Source of the DNA: Auanema rhodensis
Taxonomy: Eukaryota > Nematoda > Chromadorea > Rhabditida > Rhabditidae
NCBI GenBank assembly: GCA_964057225.1
Contig: OZ059898.1
Location: forward strand, 21,243,267-21,307,266
DNA length: 64,000 nucleotides
Direction of reading: 5' to 3'
Of the stretch, positions 34,065 to 47,264 are shown piece by piece. The stretch's first letter is position 1. Every line of letters starts with the position of its first letter. The translations under genes and the position numbers were made by a program. The notes beneath the pieces were generated by a model. The model worked only from the letters and a program-made list of their open reading frames with translations, did not search any database and was not told the origin of the DNA.

Positions 34065-37000
34065 GTAACCATGACTTTGAAATTTACGTGAACTTTATTT
34101 CATGCTAATTAAATGTACACGTGATGTGCACTTGGTATGTAACTCGCTTCACGTGAAAGATAAAGAGATGCGGTTTTCAAAATTAGATTCCCCATGTCCA
34201 TATTAGTCTAAAAACAAATTTTTATTGATATTGGTTCATGGTAACCATGACTTTGAAATTTACGTGAACTTTAATTTATGCTAATTAAATGTACACGTGA
34301 TGTGCACTTGGTATGTAACTCGCTTCACGTGAAAGATAAAGAGATGCGGTTTTCAAAATTAGATTCCCCATGTCCATATTAGTCTAAAAACAAATTTTTA
34401 TTGATATTGGTTCATGGTAACCATGACTTTGAAATTTACGTGAACTTTAATTTATGCTAATTAAATGTACACGTGATGTGCACTTGGTATGTAACTCGCT
34501 TCACGTGAAAGATAAAGAGATGCGGTTTTCAAAATTAGATTCCCCATGTCCATATTAGTCTAAAAACAAATTTTTATTGATATTGGTGCATGGTAACCAT
34601 GACTTTGAAATTTACGTGAACTTTAATTTATGCTAATTAAATGTACACGTGATGTGCACTTGGTATGTAACTCGCTTCACGTGAAAGATAAAGAGATGCG
34701 GTTTTCAAAATTAGATTCCCCATGTCCATATTAGTCTAAAAACAAATTTTTATTGATATTGGTGCATGGTAACCATGACTTTGAAATTTACGTGAACTTT
34801 AATTTATGCTAATTAAATGTACACGTGATGTGCACTTGGTATGTAACTCGCTTCACGTGAAAGATAAAGAGATGCGGTTTTCAAAATTAGATTCCCCATG
34901 TCCATATTAGTCTAAAAACAAATTTTTATTGATATTGGTGCATGGTAACCATGACTTTGAAATTTACGTGAACTTTAATTCATGCTAATTAAATGTACAC
35001 GTGATGTGCACTTGGTATGTAACTCGCTTCACGTGAAAGATAAAGAGATGCGGTTTTCAAAATTAGATTCCCCATGTCCATATTAGTCTAAAAACAAATT
35101 TTTATTGATATTGGTGCATGGTAACCATGACTTTGAAATTTACGTGTACTTTAATTTATGCTAATTAAATGTACACGTGATGTGCACTTGGTATGTAACC
35201 CGCTTCACGTGAAAGATAAAGAGATGCGGTTTTCAAAATTAGATTCCCCATGTCCATATTAGTCTAAAAACAAATTTTTATTGATATTGGTGCATGGTAA
35301 CCATGACTTTGAAATTTACGTGAACTTTAATTCATGCTAATTAAATGTACACGTGATGTGCACTTGGTATGTAACTCGCTTCACGTGAAAGATAAAGAGA
35401 TGCGGTTTTCAAAATTAGATTCCCCATGTCCATATTAGTCTAAAAACAAATTTTTATTGATATTGGTGCATGGTAACCATGACTTTGAAATTTACGTGTA
35501 CTTTAATTTATGCTAATTAAATGTACACGTGATGTGCACTTGGTATGTAACCCGCTTCACGTGAAAGATAAAGAGATGCGGTTTTCAAAATTAGATTCCC
35601 CATGTCCATATTAGTCTAAAAACAAATTTTTATTGATATTGGTGCATGGTAACCATGACTTTGAAATTTACGTGAACTTTAATTTATGCTAATTAAATGT
35701 ACACGTGATGTGCACTTGGTATGTAACTCGCTTCACGTGAAAGATAAAGAGATGCGGTTTTCAAAATTAGATTCCCCATGTCCATATTAGTCTAAAAACA
35801 AATTTTTATTGAGATTGGTGCATGGTAACCATGACTTTGAAATTTACGTGAACTTTATTTCATGCTAATTAAATGTACACGTGATGTGCACTTGGTATGT
35901 AACTCGCTTCACGTGAAAGATAAAGAGATGCGGTTTTCAAAATTAGATTCCCCATGTCCATATTAGTCTAAAAACAAATTTTTATTGATATTGGTGCATG
36001 GTAACCATGACTTTGAAATTTACGTGAACTTTAATTTATGCTAATTAAATGTACACGTGATGTGCACTTGGTATGTAACTCGCTTCACGTGAAAGATAAA
36101 GAGATGCGGTTTTCAAAATTAGATTCCCCATGTCCATATTAGTCTAAAAACAAATTTTTATTGATATTGGTGCATGGTAACCATGACTTTGAAATTTACG
36201 TGAACTTTAATTTATGCTAATTAAATGTACACGTGATGTGCACTTGGTATGTAACTCGCTTCACGTGAAAGATAAAGAGATGCGGTTTTCAAAATTAGAT
36301 TCCCCATGTCCATATTAGTCTAAAAACAAATTTTTATTGATATTGGTGCATGGTAACCATGACTTTGAAATTTACGTGAACTTTAATTCATGCTAATTAA
36401 ATGTACACGTGATGTGCACTTGGTATGTAACTCGCTTCACGTGAAAGATAAAGAGATGCGGTTTTCAAAATTAGATTCCCCATGTCCATATTAGTCTAAA
36501 AACAAATTTTTATTGATATTGGTGCATGGTAACCATGACTTTGAAATTTACGTGTACTTTAATTTATGCTAATTAAATGTACACGTGATGTGCACTTGGT
36601 ATGTAACCCGCTTCACGTGAAAGATAAAGAGATGCGGTTTTCAAAATTAGATTCCCCATGTCCATATTAGTCTAAAAACAAATTTTTATTGATATTGGTG
36701 CATGGTAACCATGACTTTGAAATTTACGTGAACTTTAATTCATGCTAATTAAATGTACACGTGATGTGCACTTGGTATGTAACTCGCTTCACGTGAAAGA
36801 TAAAGAGATGCGGTTTTCAAAATTAGATTCCCCATGTCCATATTAGTCTAAAAACAAATTTTTATTGATATTGGTGCATGGTAACCATGACTTTGAAATT
36901 TACGTGTACTTTAATTTATGCTAATTAAATGTACACGTGATGTGCACTTGGTATGTAACCCGCTTCACGTGAAAGATAAAGAGATGCGGTTTTCAAAATT

Positions 37001-38992
37001 AGATTCCCCATGTCCATATTAGTCTAAAAACAAATTTTTATTGATATTGGTGCATGGTAACCATGACTTTGAAATTTACGTGAACTTTAATTTATGCTAA
37101 TTAAATGTACACGTGATGTGCACTTGGTATGTAACTCGCTTCACGTGAAAGATAAAGAGATGCGGTTTTCAAAATTAGATTCCCCATGTCCATATTAGTC
37201 TAAAAACCAATTTTTATTGAGATTGGTGCATGGTAACCATGACTTTGAAATTTACGTGAACTTTATTTCATGCTAATTAAATGTACACGTGATGTGCACT
37301 TGGTATGTAACTCGCTTCACGTGAAAGATAAAGAGATGCGGTTTTCAAAATTAGATTCCCCATGTCCATATTAGTCTAAAAACAAATTTTTATTGATATT
37401 GGTTCATGGTAACCATGACTTTGAAATTTACGTGAACTTTAATTTATGCTAATTAAATGTACACGTGATGTGCACTTGGTATGTAACTCGCTTCACGTGA
37501 AAGATAAAGAGATGCGGTTTTCAAAATTAGATTCCCCATGTCCATATTAGTCTAAAAACAAATTTTTATTGATATTGGTTCATGGTAACCATGACTTTGA
37601 AATTTACGTGAACTTTAATTTATGCTAATTAAATGTACACGTGATGTGCACTTGGTATGTAACTCGCTTCACGTGAAAGATAAAGAGATGCGGTTTTCAA
37701 AATTAGATTCCCCATGTCCATATTAGTCTAAAAACAAATTTTTATTGATATTGGTGCATGGTAACCATGACTTTGAAATTTACGTGAACTTTAATTTATG
37801 CTAATTAAATGTACACGTGATGTGCACTTGGTATGTAACTCGCTTCACGTGAAAGATAAAGAGATGCGGTTTTCAAAATTAGATTCCCCATGTCCATATT
37901 AGTCTAAAAACAAATTTTTATTGATATTGGTGCATGGTAACCATGACTTTGAAATTTACGTGAACTTTAATTTATGCTAATTAAATGTACACGTGATGTG
38001 CACTTGGTATGTAACTCGCTTCACGTGAAAGATAAAGAGATGCGGTTTTCAAAATTAGATTCCCCATGTCCATATTAGTCTAAAAACAAATTTTTATTGA
38101 TATTGGTGCATGGTAACCATGACTTTGAAATTTACGTGAACTTTAATTCATGCTAATTAAATGTACACGTGATGTGCACTTGGTATGTAACTCGCTTCAC
38201 GTGAAAGATAAAGAGATGCGGTTTTCAAAATTAGATTCCCCATGTCCATATTAGTCTAAAAACAAATTTTTATTGATATTGGTGCATGGTAACCATGACT
38301 TTGAAATTTACGTGTACTTTAATTTATGCTAATTAAATGTACACGTGATGTGCACTTGGTATGTAACCCGCTTCACGTGAAAGATAAAGAGATGCGGTTT
38401 TCAAAATTAGATTCCCCATGTCCATATTAGTCTAAAAACAAATTTTTATTGATATTGGTGCATGGTAACCATGACTTTGAAATTTACGTGAACTTTAATT
38501 CATGCTAATTAAATGTACACGTGATGTGCACTTGGTATGTAACTCGCTTCACGTGAAAGATAAAGAGATGCGGTTTTCAAAATTAGATTCCCCATGTCCA
38601 TATTAGTCTAAAAACAAATTTTTATTGATATTGGTGCATGGTAACCATGACTTTGAAATTTACGTGTACTTTAATTTATGCTAATTAAATGTACACGTGA
38701 TGTGCACTTGGTATGTAACCCGCTTCACGTGAAAGATAAAGAGATGCGGTTTTCAAAATTAGATTCCCCATGTCCATATTAGTCTAAAAACAAATTTTTA
38801 TTGATATTGGTGCATGGTAACCATGACTTTGAAATTTACGTGAACTTTAATTTATGCTAATTAAATGTACACGTGATGTGCACTTGGTATGTAACTCGCT
38901 TCACGTGAAAGATAAAGAGATGCGGTTTTCAAAATTAGATTCCCCATGTCCATATTAGTCTAAAAACAAATTTTTATTGAGATTGGTGCATG
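34065..38992. repeat. 10-8-10 monomer HOR series
   Basis: Marker-delimited blocks are 34065-35824 (10 units), 35825-37232 (8 units) and 37233-38992 (10 units). The two 10-unit blocks match unit for unit: marker, d, d or equivalent, a, a, b, T27-C80, b, T27-C80, a ending GAGATT. The 8-unit block lacks two units after the marker. A152C precedes the markers at 34065 and 37233 but not at 35825, so an 18-monomer (3168 bp) super-period is visible. Confidence 0.85.
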
Positions 38993-41104
38993 GTAACCAT
39001 GACTTTGAAATTTACGTGAACTTTATTTCATGCTAATTAAATGTACACGTGATGTGCACTTGGTATGTAACTCGCTTCACGTGAAAGATAAAGAGATGCG
39101 GTTTTCAAAATTAGATTCCCCATGTCCATATTAGTCTAAAAACAATTTTTTATTGATATTGGTTCATGGTAACCATGACTTTGAAATTTACGTGAACTTT
39201 AATTTATGCTAATTAAATGTACACGTGATGTGCACTTGGTATGTAACTCGCTTCACGTGAAAGATAAAGAGATGCGGTTTTCAAAATAAGATTCCCCATG
39301 TCCATATTAGTCTAAAAACAAATTTTTATTGATATTGGTTCATGGTAACCATGACTTTGAAATTTACGTGAACTTTAATTTATGCTAATTAAATGTACAC
39401 GTGATGTGCACTTGGTATGTAACTCGCTTCACGTGAAAGATAAAGAGATGCGGTTTTCAAAATAAGATTCCCCATGTCCATATTAGTCTAAAAACAAATT
39501 TTTATTGATATTGGTTCATGGTAACCATGACTTTGAAATTTACGTGAACTTTAATTTATGCTAATTAAATGTACACGTGATGTGCACTTGGTATGTAACT
39601 CGCTTCACGTGAAAGATAAAGAGATGCGGTTTTCAAAATGAGATTCCCCATGTCCATATTAGTCTAAAAACAAATTTTTATTGATATTGGTTCATGGTAA
39701 CCATGACTTTGAAATTTACGTGAACTTTAATTTATGCTAATTAAATGTACACGTGATGTGCACTTGGTATGTAACTCGCTTCACGTGAAAGATAAAGAGA
39801 TGCGGTTTTCAAAATAAGATTCCCCATGTCCATATTAGTCTAAAAACAAATTTTTATTGATATTGGTTCATGGTAACCATGACTTTGAAATTTACGTGAA
39901 CTTTAATTTATGCTAATTAAATGTACACGTGATGTGCACTTGGTATGTAACTCGCTTCACGTGAAAGATAAAGAGATGCGGTTTTCAAAATTAGATTCCC
40001 CATGTCCATATTAGTCTAAAAACAAATTTTTATTGAGATTGGTGCATGGTAACCATGACTTTGAAATTTACGTGAACTTTATTTCATGCTAATTAAATGT
40101 ACACGTGATGTGCACTTGGTATGTAACTCGCTTCACGTGAAAGATAAAGAGATGCGGTTTTCAAAATTAGATTCCCCATGTCCATATTAGTCTAAAAACA
40201 ATTTTTTATTGATATTGGTTCATGGTAACCATGACTTTGAAATTTACGTGAACTTTAATTTATGCTAATTAAATGTACACGTGATGTGCACTTGGTATGT
40301 AACTCGCTTCACGTGAAAGATAAAGAGATGCGGTTTTCAAAATAAGATTCCCCATGTCCATATTAGTCTAAAAACAAATTTTTATTGATATTGGTTCATG
40401 GTAACCATGACTTTGAAATTTACGTGAACTTTAATTTATGCTAATTAAATGTACACGTGATGTGCACTTGGTATGTAACTCGCTTCACGTGAAAGATAAA
40501 GAGATGCGGTTTTCAAAATAAGATTCCCCATGTCCATATTAGTCTAAAAACAAATTTTTATTGATATTGGTTCATGGTAACCATGACTTTGAAATTTACG
40601 TGAACTTTAATTTATGCTAATTAAATGTACACGTGATGTGCACTTGGTATGTAACTCGCTTCACGTGAAAGATAAAGAGATGCGGTTTTCAAAATAAGAT
40701 TCCCCATGTCCATATTAGTCTAAAAACAAATTTTTATTGATATTGGTTCATGGTAACCATGACTTTGAAATTTACGTGAACTTTAATTTATGCTAATTAA
40801 ATGTACACGTGATGTGCACTTGGTATGTAACTCGCTTCACGTGAAAGATAAAGAGATGCGGTTTTCAAAATAAGATTCCCCATGTCCATATTAGTCTAAA
40901 AACAAATTTTTATTGATATTGGTTCATGGTAACCATGACTTTGAAATTTACGTGAACTTTAATTTATGCTAATTAAATGTACACGTGATGTGCACTTGGT
41001 ATGTAACTCGCTTCACGTGAAAGATAAAGAGATGCGGTTTTCAAAATTAGATTCCCCATGTCCATATTAGTCTAAAAACAAATTTTTATTGAGATTGGTG
41101 TATG
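38993..41104. repeat. 6-monomer HOR (1056 bp), copies 2 and 3 in tandem
   Basis: Copies run 38993-40048 and 40049-41104. They are alike except that the fourth unit is G120 in the first (near 39640) and A120 in the second (near 40696), and the junction ending copy 3 reads GGTGTATGG instead of GGTGCATGG. Copy 2 is the closer match to 28257-29312. Confidence 0.87.
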
Positions 41105-43216
41105 GTAACCATGACTTTGAAATTTACGTGAACTTTATTTCATGCTAATTAAATGTACACGTGATGTGCACTTGGTATGTAACTCGCTTCACGTGAAAGA
41201 TAAAGAGATGCGGTTTTCAAAATTAGATTCCCCATGTCCATATTAGTCTAAAAACAAATTTTTATTGATATTGGTGCATGGTAACCATGACTTTGAAATT
41301 TACGTGTACTTTAATTTATGCTAATTAAATGTACACGTGATGTGCACTTGGTATGTAACTCGCTTCACGTGAAAGATAAAGAGATGCGGTTTTCAAAATT
41401 AGATTCCCCAAGTCCATATTAGTCTAAAAACAAATTTTTATTGATATTGGTTCATGGTAACCATGACTTTGAAATTTACGTGAACTTTAATTTATGCTAA
41501 TTAAATGTACACGTGATGTGCACTTGGTATGTAACTCGCTTCACGTGAAAGATAAAGAGATGCGGTTTTCAAAATAAGATTCCCCATGTCCATATTAGTC
41601 TAAAAACAAATTTTTATTGATATTGGTTCATGGTAACCATGACTTTGAAATTTACGTGAACTTTAATTTATGCTAATTAAATGTACACGTGATGTGCACT
41701 TGGTATGTAACTCGCTTCACGTGAAAGATAAAGAGATGCGGTTTTCAAAATTAGATTCCCCATGTCCATATTAGTCTAAAAACAAATTTTTATTGATATT
41801 GGTTCATGGTAACCATGACTTTGAAATTTACGTGAACTTTAATTTATGCTAATTAAATGTACACGTGATGTGCACTTGGTATGTAACTCGCTTCACGTGA
41901 AAGATAAAGAGATGCGGTTTTCAAAATTAGATTCCCCATGTCCATATTAGTCTAAAAACAAATTTTTATTGATATTGGTGCATGGTAACCATGACTTTGA
42001 AATTTACGTGAACTTTAATTTATGCTAATTAAATGTACACGTGATGTGCACTTGGTATGTAACTCGCTTCACGTGAAAGATAAAGAGATGCGGTTTTCAA
42101 AATTAGATTCCCCATGTCCATATTAGTCTAAAAACAAATTTTTATTGATATTGGTGCATGGTAACCATGACTTTGAAATTTACGTGAACTTTAATTTATG
42201 CTAATTAAATGTACACGTGATGTGCACTTGGTATGTAACTCGCTTCACGTGAAAGATAAAGAGATGCGGTTTTCAAATTTAGATTCCCCATGTCCATATT
42301 AGTCTAAAAACAAATTTTTATTGATATTGGTGCATGGTAACCATGACTTTGAAATTTACGTGAACTTTAATTCATGCTAATTAAATGTACACGTGATGTG
42401 CACTTGGTATGTAACTCGCTTCACGTGAAAGATAAAGAGATGCGGTTTTCAAAATTAGATTCCCCATGTCCATATTAGTCTAAAAACAAATTTTTATTGA
42501 TATTGGTGCATGGTAACCATGACTTTGAAATTTACGTGTACTTTAATTTATGCTAATTAAATGTACACGTGATGTGCACTTGGTATGTAACCCGCTTCAC
42601 GTGAAAGATAAAGAGATGCGGTTTTCAAAATTAGATTCCCCATGTCCATATTAGTCTAAAAACAAATTTTTATTGATATTGGTGCATGGTAACCATGACT
42701 TTGAAATTTACGTGAACTTTAATTCATGCTAATTAAATGTACACGTGATGTGCACTTGGTATGTAACTCGCTTCACGTGAAAGATAAAGAGATGCGGTTT
42801 TCAAAATTAGATTCCCCATGTCCATATTAGTCTAAAAACAAATTTTTATTGATATTGGTGCATGGTAACCATGACTTTGAAATTTACGTGTACTTTAATT
42901 TATGCTAATTAAATGTACACGTGATGTGCACTTGGTATGTAACCCGCTTCACGTGAAAGATAAAGAGATGCGGTTTTCAAAATTAGATTCCCCATGTCCA
43001 TATTAGTCTAAAAACAAATTTTTATTGATATTGGTGCATGGTAACCATGACTTTGAAATTTACGTGAACTTTAATTTATGCTAATTAAATGTACACGTGA
43101 TGTGCACTTGGTATGTAACTCGCTTCACGTGAAAGATAAAGAGATGCGGTTTTCAAAATTAGATTCCCCATGTCCATATTAGTCTAAAAACCAATTTTTA
43201 TTGAGATTGGTGCATG
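41105..43216. repeat. 12-monomer HOR (2112 bp), copy 1
   Basis: Order: marker, T27/A131, A120, d, three class a units, b, T27-C80, b, T27-C80, a with A152C and GAGATT. The same twelve units in the same order occupy 45153-47264, 4048 bp (23 monomers) further on. A private A117T-like change (TTTTCAAATTT) near 42278 marks this copy. Confidence 0.86.
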
Positions 43217-45152
43217 GTAACCATGACTTTGAAATTTACGTGAACTTTATTTCATGCTAATTAAATGTACACGTGATGTGCACTTGGTATGTAACTCGCT
43301 TCACGTGAAAGATAAAGAGATGCGGTTTTCAAAATTAGATTCCCCATGTCCATATTAGTCTAAAAACAAATTTTTATTGATATTGGTTCATGGTAACCAT
43401 GACTTTGAAATTTACGTGAACTTTAATTTATGCTAATTAAATGTACACGTGATGTGCACTTGGTATGTAACTCGCTTCACGTGAAAGATAAAGAGATGCG
43501 GTTTTCAAAATAAGATTCCCCATGTCCATATTAGTCTAAAAACAAATTTTTATTGATATTGGTTCATGGTAACCATGACTTTGAAATTTACGTGAACTTT
43601 AATTTATGCTAATTAAATGTACACGTGATGTGCACTTGGTATGTAACTCGCTTCACGTGAAAGATAAAGAGATGCGGTTTTCAAAATAAGATTCCCCATG
43701 TCCATATTAGTCTAAAACCAAATTTTTATTGATATTGGTTCATGGTAACCATGACTTTGAAATTTACGTGAACTTTAATTTATGCTAATTAAATGTACAC
43801 GTGATGTGCACTTGGTATGTAACTCGCTTCACGTGAAAGATAAAGAGATGCGGTTTTCAAAATGAGATTCCCCATGTCCATATTAGTCTAAAAACAAATT
43901 TTTATTGATATTGGTTCATGGTAACCATGACTTTGAAATTTACGTGAACTTTAATTTATGCTAATTAAATGTACACGTGATGTGCACTTGGTATGTAACT
44001 CGCTTCACGTGAAAGATAAAGAGATGCGGTTTTCAAAATTAGATTCCCCATGTCCATATTAGTCTAAAAACAAATTTTTATTGATATTGGTGCATGGTAA
44101 CCATGACTTTGAAATTTACGTGTACTTTAATTTATGCTAATTAAATGTACACGTGATGTGCACTTGGTATGTAACTCGCTTCACGTGAAAGATAAAGAGA
44201 TGCGGTTTTCAAAATTAGATTCCCCAAGTCCATATTAGTCTAAAAACAAATTTTTATTGATATTGGTTCATGGTAACCATGACTTTGAAATTTACGTGAA
44301 CTTTAATTTATGCTAATTAAATGTACACGTGATGTGCACTTGGTATGTAACCCGCTTCACGTGAAAGATAAAGAGATGCGGTTTTCAAAATTAGATTCCC
44401 CATGTCCATATTAGTCTAAAAACAAATTTTTATTGATATTGGTTCATGGTAACCATGACTTTGAAATTTACGTGAACTTTAATTTATGCTAATTAAATGT
44501 ACACGTGATGTGCACTTGGTATGTAACTCGCTTCACGTGAAAGATAAAGAGATGCGGTTTTCAAAATAAGATTCCCCATGTCCATATTAGTCTAAAAACA
44601 AATTTTTATTGATATTGGTTCATGGTAACCATGACTTTGAAATTTACGTGAACTTTAATTTATGCTAATTAAATGTACACGTGATGTGCACTTGGTATGT
44701 AACTCGCTTCACGTGAAAGATAAAGAGATGCGGTTTTCAAAATGAGATTCCCCATGTCCATATTAGTCTAAAAACAAATTTTTATTGATATTGGTTCATG
44801 GTAACCATGACTTTGAAATTTACGTGAACTTTAATTTATGCTAATTAAATGTACACGTGATGTGCACTTGGTATGTAACTCGCTTCACGTGAAAGATAAA
44901 GAGATGCGGTTTTCAAAATAAGATTCCCCATGTCCATATTAGTCTAAAAACAAATTTTTATTGATATTGGTTCATGGTAACCATGACTTTGAAATTTACG
45001 TGAACTTTAATTTATGCTAATTAAATGTACACGTGATGTGCACTTGGTATGTAACTCGCTTCACGTGAAAGATAAAGAGATGCGGTTTTCAAAATTAGAT
45101 TCCCCATGTCCATATTAGTCTAAAAACAAATTTTTATTGAGATTGGTGCATG
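43217..45152. repeat. 11-monomer spacer block between the 12-monomer copies
   Basis: Order: marker, A120, A120, G120, T120 with G172, T27/A131, C80, A120, G120, A120, T120 ending GAGATT. It contains two A120/G120 clusters, so it looks like a fusion of two 6-monomer-type blocks. A private CTAAAACCAAA is near 43716. Together with 41105-43216 it makes a 23-monomer super-unit whose second copy is only partly kept after 47265. Confidence 0.8.
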
Positions 45153-47264
45153 GTAACCATGACTTTGAAATTTACGTGAACTTTATTTCATGCTAATTAA
45201 ATGTACACGTGATGTGCACTTGGTATGTAACTCGCTTCACGTGAAAGATAAAGAGATGCGGTTTTCAAAATTAGATTCCCCATGTCCATATTAGTCTAAA
45301 AACAAATTTTTATTGATATTGGTGCATGGTAACCATGACTTTGAAATTTACGTGTACTTTAATTTATGCTAATTAAATGTACACGTGATGTGCACTTGGT
45401 ATGTAACTCGCTTCACGTGAAAGATAAAGAGATGCGGTTTTCAAAATTAGATTCCCCAAGTCCATATTAGTCTAAAAACAAATTTTTATTGATATTGGTT
45501 CATGGTAACCATGACTTTGAAATTTACGTGAACTTTAATTTATGCTAATTAAATGTACACGTGATGTGCACTTGGTATGTAACTCGCTTCACGTGAAAGA
45601 TAAAGAGATGCGGTTTTCAAAATAAGATTCCCCATGTCCATATTAGTCTAAAAACAAATTTTTATTGATATTGGTTCATGGTAACCATGACTTTGAAATT
45701 TACGTGAACTTTAATTTATGCTAATTAAATGTACACGTGATGTGCACTTGGTATGTAACTCGCTTCACGTGAAAGATAAAGAGATGCGGTTTTCAAAATT
45801 AGATTCCCCATGTCCATATTAGTCAAAAAACAAATTTTTATTGATATTGGTTCATGGTAACCATGACTTTGAAATTTACGTGAACTTTAATTTATGCTAA
45901 TTAAATGTACACGTGATGTGCACTTGGTATGTAACTCGCTTCACGTGAAAGATAAAGAGATGCGGTTTTCAAAATTAGATTCCCCATGTCCATATTAGTC
46001 TAAAAACAAATTTTTATTGATATTGGTGCATGGTAACCATGACTTTGAAATTTACGTGAACTTTAATTTATGCTAATTAAATGTACACGTGATGTGCACT
46101 TGGTATGTAACTCGCTTCACGTGAAAGATAAAGAGATGCGGTTTTCAAAATTAGATTCCCCATGTCCATATTAGTCTAAAAACAAATTTTTATTGATATT
46201 GGTGCATGGTAACCATGACTTTGAAATTTACGTGAACTTTAATTTATGCTAATTAAATGTACACGTGATGTGCACTTGGTATGTAACTCGCTTCACGTGA
46301 AAGATAAAGAGATGCGGTTTTCAAAATTAGATTCCCCATGTCCATATTAGTCTAAAAACAAATTTTTATTGATATTGGTGCATGGTAACCATGACTTTGA
46401 AATTTACGTGAACTTTAATTCATGCTAATTAAATGTACACGTGATGTGCACTTGGTATGTAACTCGCTTCACGTGAAAGATAAAGAGATGCGGTTTTCAA
46501 AATTAGATTCCCCATGTCCATATTAGTCTAAAAACAAATTTTTATTGATATTGGTGCATGGTAACCATGACTTTGAAATTTACGTGTACTTTAATTTATG
46601 CTAATTAAATGTACACGTGATGTGCACTTGGTATGTAACCCGCTTCACGTGAAAGATAAAGAGATGCGGTTTTCAAAATTAGATTCCCCATGTCCATATT
46701 AGTCTAAAAACAAATTTTTATTGATATTGGTGCATGGTAACCATGACTTTGAAATTTACGTGAACTTTAATTCATGCTAATTAAATGTACACGTGATGTG
46801 CACTTGGTATGTAACTCGCTTCACGTGAAAGATAAAGAGATGCGGTTTTCAAAATTAGATTCCCCATGTCCATATTAGTCTAAAAACAAATTTTTATTGA
46901 TATTGGTGCATGGTAACCATGACTTTGAAATTTACGTGTACTTTAATTTATGCTAATTAAATGTACACGTGATGTGCACTTGGTATGTAACCCGCTTCAC
47001 GTGAAAGATAAAGAGATGCGGTTTTCAAAATTAGATTCCCCATGTCCATATTAGTCTAAAAACAAATTTTTATTGATATTGGTGCATGGTAACCATGACT
47101 TTGAAATTTACGTGAACTTTAATTTATGCTAATTAAATGTACACGTGATGTGCACTTGGTATGTAACTCGCTTCACGTGAAAGATAAAGAGATGCGGTTT
47201 TCAAAATTAGATTCCCCATGTCCATATTAGTCTAAAAACCAATTTTTATTGAGATTGGTGCATG
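45153..47264. repeat. 12-monomer HOR (2112 bp), copy 2
   Basis: Unit-for-unit match to 41105-43216, including A152C just before the next marker. The private change AGTCAAAAAA (T145A) lies near 45825. Because both 12-unit blocks are flanked by marker units, the duplication probably used markers or their neighbourhood as exchange partners; that is inference. Confidence 0.86.
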
